Source: Candidatus Altimarinota bacterium (lineage in GTDB: Bacteria > Patescibacteriota > Gracilibacteria > RBG-16-42-10). Taken from it: DNA of 15,889 bases. The position numbers and the translations under genes are program-made. This document shows positions 13,532-15,889 of this stretch, one piece after another. Positions within the stretch are counted from its first letter, which is position 1, and the number at the start of each line of letters is the position of its first letter. The DNA lies in contig JAGNZB010000022.1 in NCBI GenBank assembly GCA_017984655.1, positions 1 through 15,889 of the forward strand. The letters run 5' to 3'. The notes below the pieces were generated by a model. The model had not been told where the DNA came from and did no database searches. It saw nothing but the letters and a program-made list of their open reading frames with translations.

Positions 13532-14447
13532 GAATCAAACTATAAAAGAGGGGACTAAGAATATAATGATAGGTGCCAGTCCAAGTCTGGATATTGCCAC
13601 CAAATTTTTTTTTGAATTCGGTTACTCCTGCTAATGGATGCTCTGAATCGGCTCCAGGGGGAGCGATACCGAGGAAGTCATATGTGGTGGCACCAGCTGC
13701 CTTCATCTCTTGAATTACATGCCACTGGAGACCATAGGTGGCCATTAATTCACGATGTTCACTTGAGGACGCTCCGTAGTAATAAATACTCTCGGTTTGA
13801 TGCAATGTGGCGATCATGCCGGCAATGACGTGTCCTTGATGATAGGCTAGGTACAACTTACTCTGTGGTGACAGTTTCGCCAAGAATTGCTGGTAATACT
13901 CTACTGTGTGAATACCAAAATGATCTCTAGTAGCAGTGGTGTGAAGTAGTTGGTAGAAAGCTGATAACGCTTCTTGGAGCTCTGCATCATCGGCTGCGAA
14001 ACTACGGTAAGTGATATTATTTTTGGCAGCGATCTTGATATTGTAGCGTCCCTTTGGCTTCATTTGTTTGAGCAGTTCTTCTGGTGACAGGGTCAGGTCT
14101 AATACTAAAGTCGTCTGTGGTTGGGTAGCAAAATGACTTGGTTTGCATTTGAGACGCTGCAGTTCAGATTCTCTTGGGTCACCTTGATACCACAATGGTT
14201 CGATTTTGATATAGATGCAGCGCTTTTCCTGAGCTAGTGCAAGCAATTGTGGCCAGTAGTCTGCTAGGGATTGTGTGCTTAGGCCGTGGTTGATGTACAG
14301 ATAGCGTTTCCGTAGTAGTGTGGGTACGATCGACCAGTAGAGGTCTCCATGGTTGGTATGGATTTTACCAGCTTCTCGCCCTGGTAATGATTGTTGGAAT
14401 CGTACCCAAGCATCACTTTGAAAGATGGTTGCTTGTGGACTATTCAT
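13494..14447 (-). CDS. FemX/FemAB-like peptidoglycan interpeptide-bridge aminoacyltransferase
   Basis: The protein has 317 residues from ATG 14447 and two GNAT-like domains. FemABX enzymes add the first residue(s) of the peptide cross-bridge to a muropeptide precursor using aminoacyl-tRNA. Recognisable segments are 'FQSDAWVRFQQSL' near the N-terminus, 'TLVLDLTLSPEELLKQMKPKGRYNIKIAAK' in the middle (a hallmark of the family), 'SKLYLAYHQGHVIAGMIATLH', 'YYYGASSSEHRELMATYGLQWHVIQEMKAAG' and the C-terminal 'YDFLGIAPP' and 'TEFKKKFGG'. There is no coiled-coil insertion, as in FemX of Weissella (335 residues). The frame extends to ATG 14501, but ATG 14447 gives only an 8-nt overlap with the upstream gene and begins at the conserved region. 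The amino acid and bridge are unknown. Confidence 0.88.
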   Translation of the reverse strand: MNSPQATIFQSDAWVRFQQSLPGREAGKIHTNHGDLYWSIVPTLLRKRYLYINHGLSTQSLADYWPQLLALAQEKRCIYIKIEPLWYQGDPRESELQRLKCKPSHFATQPQTTLVLDLTLSPEELLKQMKPKGRYNIKIAAKNNITYRSFAADDAELQEALSAFYQLLHTTATRDHFGIHTVEYYQQFLAKLSPQSKLYLAYHQGHVIAGMIATLHQTESIYYYGASSSEHRELMATYGLQWHVIQEMKAAGATTYDFLGIAPPGADSEHPLAGVTEFKKKFGGNIQTWTGTYHYILSPLFYSLIHAPKIILHKIKH

Positions 14448-14754
14448 GGTTCTCTTGCTGCTTTTCTTTGTGGCGTTGGAGCTGAGTTTTGAGTTTGTCA
14501 TGAATCAAGTCGATGCCTTCTTCTACAGTAGTAGAGCGTTCGGTGGCAATGAATACTTTTTTGCCAACAGTAATTCGAGCTTCCATGCTGATACCGGTAT
14601 TGTTTTTCTCATGGTTGTGGTCTACATCAACAACAGTATGCACACCATCAGCGTCTGCACCGACATAATATTTACTGAGACTGTGGAGTTTTTTTTCAAT
14701 GTACTCTTTGGTGTCATTACTCAGCTGGATCTTGCTGTGAAAATTGGTAGCCAT
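14440..14754 (-). CDS. Short HPF/RaiA-type ribosome hibernation factor
   Basis: The 104-residue protein has the ribosome-associated inhibitor fold. 'LSNDTKEYIEKKLHSLSKYY' (about 11-30) matches the helix opening of HPF/YfiA. It is followed by strands 'GVHTVVDVDHN' and 'ISMEARITVGKKVFIATERSTTV', and a second helix 'EEGIDLIHDKLKTQLQRHKEK'. Such proteins bind the 30S decoding centre and inactivate ribosomes in stationary phase. It lacks the C-terminal dimerisation domain of long HPF, so it should be a short form. The gene lies 33 nt after murB and overlaps the femX-like start by 8 nt. This ties it to the envelope operon and may lower peptidoglycan enzyme and hibernation factor levels together. 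Confidence 0.85.
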   Translation of the reverse strand: MATNFHSKIQLSNDTKEYIEKKLHSLSKYYVGADADGVHTVVDVDHNHEKNNTGISMEARITVGKKVFIATERSTTVEEGIDLIHDKLKTQLQRHKEKQQENHE

Positions 14755-14787
14755 AAGCGTGGAAGTTAAGAGTAGGGCGATGGGGAC

Positions 14788-15648
14788 TCAAACTTGGATT
14801 GGTCGGATTTCTTCGACGAGCTCGATGCCAAATTGGCTTTTGACAACCTCCTTGATATGAGCTGCTAGCAGCATAACATCTTTGCTTGTAGCCTTACCAG
14901 TATTGGTGAGAAAGTTGGCGTGTTTTGGTGATACTTGAGCGCCACCAATAGTGTAGCCCTTGAGTCCTGCTTGTTCGATGAGTTGTCCTGCTGAGTAGCC
15001 TTCGGGGTTTTTGAAAAAAGAACCGCCGCTGAAGCCTCCTGGTTGGTGATCTCGTCGCCAGTTTTTGGTATCAGTCATCACTTGTTTGATCGTATCTTTT
15101 TGCCCTGGCTTGAGCTGAATGATGCCGCTCAGTACTAATTGGTGGTTTCTTTTGAGGTTGCTTTCACGATACTGAAAGTCGAGTGCGCTCGCTGGTACGG
15201 TGGTGATTTTGCCTTGGGGATTGATAAGGGTCGCCGATAGAAGGACATCTTTGATTTCGGTGCCTAGTGTTCCTGCATTGCCGACAATGGCACCACCAAA
15301 AGTGCCCGGTAGCGCAAAGAGCTTCTCAATACCGGAAAGTTCATTGTCGGCACAGAATTGAGCGAGCGCTGTAGTGTAGGTACCAGCACCAACATGCACT
15401 TGGTCATTGGGGAGTTTCTCAATAAAGTTGATTGAGTTCTTGATGATCAATGCCTCTAGTCCTTGATCAGGGAATAAGACATTGCTGCCACCACCCAGAA
15501 AAAAGATGGGCATTTTTTGGGCTTGACCAAATTGCCATGCTTCTAGGGCATCTTCAGTTGTCTTGATTTCCACAAAGTGACTAGCTTTCCCCCCAATGTG
15601 GAAAGAGCTATACATGGCAAGAGAGACATCTTTCTGAATTTGAATCAT
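14788..15648 (-). CDS. murB: UDP-N-acetylenolpyruvoylglucosamine reductase (MurB)
   Basis: This cytosolic FAD enzyme reduces UDP-GlcNAc-enolpyruvate to UDP-MurNAc with NADPH. The 286-residue sequence has the FAD-binding 'FFLGGGSNVLF' (49-59) and 'PGTFGGAIVGNAG' (114-126). The active-site residues are Arg161 in 'YRES', Ser210 in GGSFFKNP (the proton donor position) and Glu280 in 'EEIRPI'. It lacks the extra loop of type I enzymes and belongs to type II, close in size to the Bacillus form (303). It starts the minus-strand cluster murB-hpf-femX-ftsW-murG-flippase. The ATG has a leader predicted at under 10 nt if the TATACT at 15664-15669 is the -10. Confidence 0.96.
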   Translation of the reverse strand: MIQIQKDVSLAMYSSFHIGGKASHFVEIKTTEDALEAWQFGQAQKMPIFFLGGGSNVLFPDQGLEALIIKNSINFIEKLPNDQVHVGAGTYTTALAQFCADNELSGIEKLFALPGTFGGAIVGNAGTLGTEIKDVLLSATLINPQGKITTVPASALDFQYRESNLKRNHQLVLSGIIQLKPGQKDTIKQVMTDTKNWRRDHQPGGFSGGSFFKNPEGYSAGQLIEQAGLKGYTIGGAQVSPKHANFLTNTGKATSKDVMLLAAHIKEVVKSQFGIELVEEIRPIQV

Positions 15649-15663
15649 ACGAAAACAAAGGAA

Positions 15664-15669
15664 AGTATA
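15664..15669 (-). promoter_or_regulatory. Candidate -10 element of the murB envelope operon
   Basis: On the minus strand TATACT lies 15 nt upstream of the murB ATG. A transcript would start about 8 nt before the codon, giving a nearly leaderless mRNA. The region 17 nt upstream has only a poor -35 (TTTCTC). Confidence 0.4.
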
Positions 15670-15715
15670 GTGACGTTTTTAGCATTGAGAAAACGGGAGC
15701 AAAAGTCAATAAAGG

Positions 15716-15889
15716 CAATTATAAATTATAAATTACAAATTACAAATTATAAATTGGGAAGGGCCTCGGGAATAAATTAGGAATGAGGAATTGGTAATTA
15801 GGAATTGTGACCGCCCCCTTTCCGTCATCCTGAGCGCATGCGAAGGATCCTGCCGAGTATCTCGGTTCCTGCTTTCTATCACACCAAGC
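15716..15889 (+). repeat. Composite repeat element, second copy, cut by window end
   Basis: Five AYAAATT heptamers (15721-15755) are followed by GGGAAGG, then ATGAGGAATTGGTAATTAGG (15783-15802). The latter is a 20-nt exact reverse complement of 7564-7583. Next comes a C-rich spacer and CCGTCATCCTGAGC...GAAGGATCCTGCCGA (15822-15856), the counterpart of 7491-7524. Order and relative orientation of blocks match the element at 7409-7631 read on its minus strand. The distal inverted repeat would lie beyond the window. There is no gene between murB and the window end. Confidence 0.8.

Noticed and set aside
14448..14501. Upstream ATG extending the FemX-like protein by 18 residues
   Set aside because: It would overlap the HPF-like gene by 62 nt, and the added residues are polar and not family-like. 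ATG 14447 gives an 8-nt overlap.

Overview
The window looks like a chromosomal segment of a bacterium with a small, compact genome. Genes are tightly packed, usually with overlaps or gaps under 35 nt. Proteins sit at or below the usual family lengths, recognisable Shine-Dalgarno sequences are rare, and TGA is used as a normal stop. Gene content (FemX-type peptidoglycan bridge enzyme, K+-independent proton pyrophosphatase, SecE of 65 residues) fits a monoderm-like lineage, and a candidate-phyla (Patescibacteria/CPR-like) origin is my best guess. That placement is an inference from style and content. The presence of ribosomal protein L1 would exclude CPR groups known to lack it.

Layout. (1) 1-949, minus strand: the 5' part of a probable SAM-dependent rRNA methyltransferase, preceded by a TIM-barrel sugar isomerase/epimerase-like gene. 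(2) 1041-5212, plus strand: a 50-residue single-span small ORF, a membrane proton pyrophosphatase (hppA) with its own promoter and a strong terminator, then a three-gene partner-switching cassette (RsbU-like phosphatase, RsbW-like ATPase/kinase, STAS antagonist) joined by 4-7 nt overlaps. (3) 5213-5435: a long imperfect inverted repeat and a bidirectional terminator between convergent operons. (4) 5436-7328, minus strand: the classical secE-nusG-rplK-rplA block. (5) 7409-7631: a compact repeat element with heptamer-based terminal inverted repeats. A second, partial copy in the opposite orientation lies at 15716-15889. (6) 7688-8383, plus strand: an FAD/NAD(P) oxidoreductase whose stop codon overlaps the convergent stop of the next gene. 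(7) 8380-9674, minus strand: hsp20 and a divergent GalU-like nucleotidyltransferase. (8) 9752-15648, minus strand: an envelope cluster in transcription order murB, hpf-like, femX-like, ftsW, murG and a Wzx-like flippase.

How the genes work together. The minus-strand cluster supplies several steps of peptidoglycan synthesis: UDP-MurNAc formation (MurB), lipid II formation (MurG), bridge addition (FemX), glycan polymerisation (FtsW) and a possible lipid-linked substrate flippase. The nucleotidyltransferase probably feeds sugar nucleotides to envelope glycans. The pyrophosphatase converts biosynthetic PPi into a proton gradient. The RsbU/W/V-type cassette is a complete phosphorylation switch with no sigma factor or other output gene in the window. 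No tRNA, rRNA, CRISPR array or transposase gene was seen. I found no clearly undescribed multi-gene system. The best candidates for a second look are the composite repeat element, the 194-nt ftsW/murG overlap and the orphan, partly degenerate partner-switching cassette.
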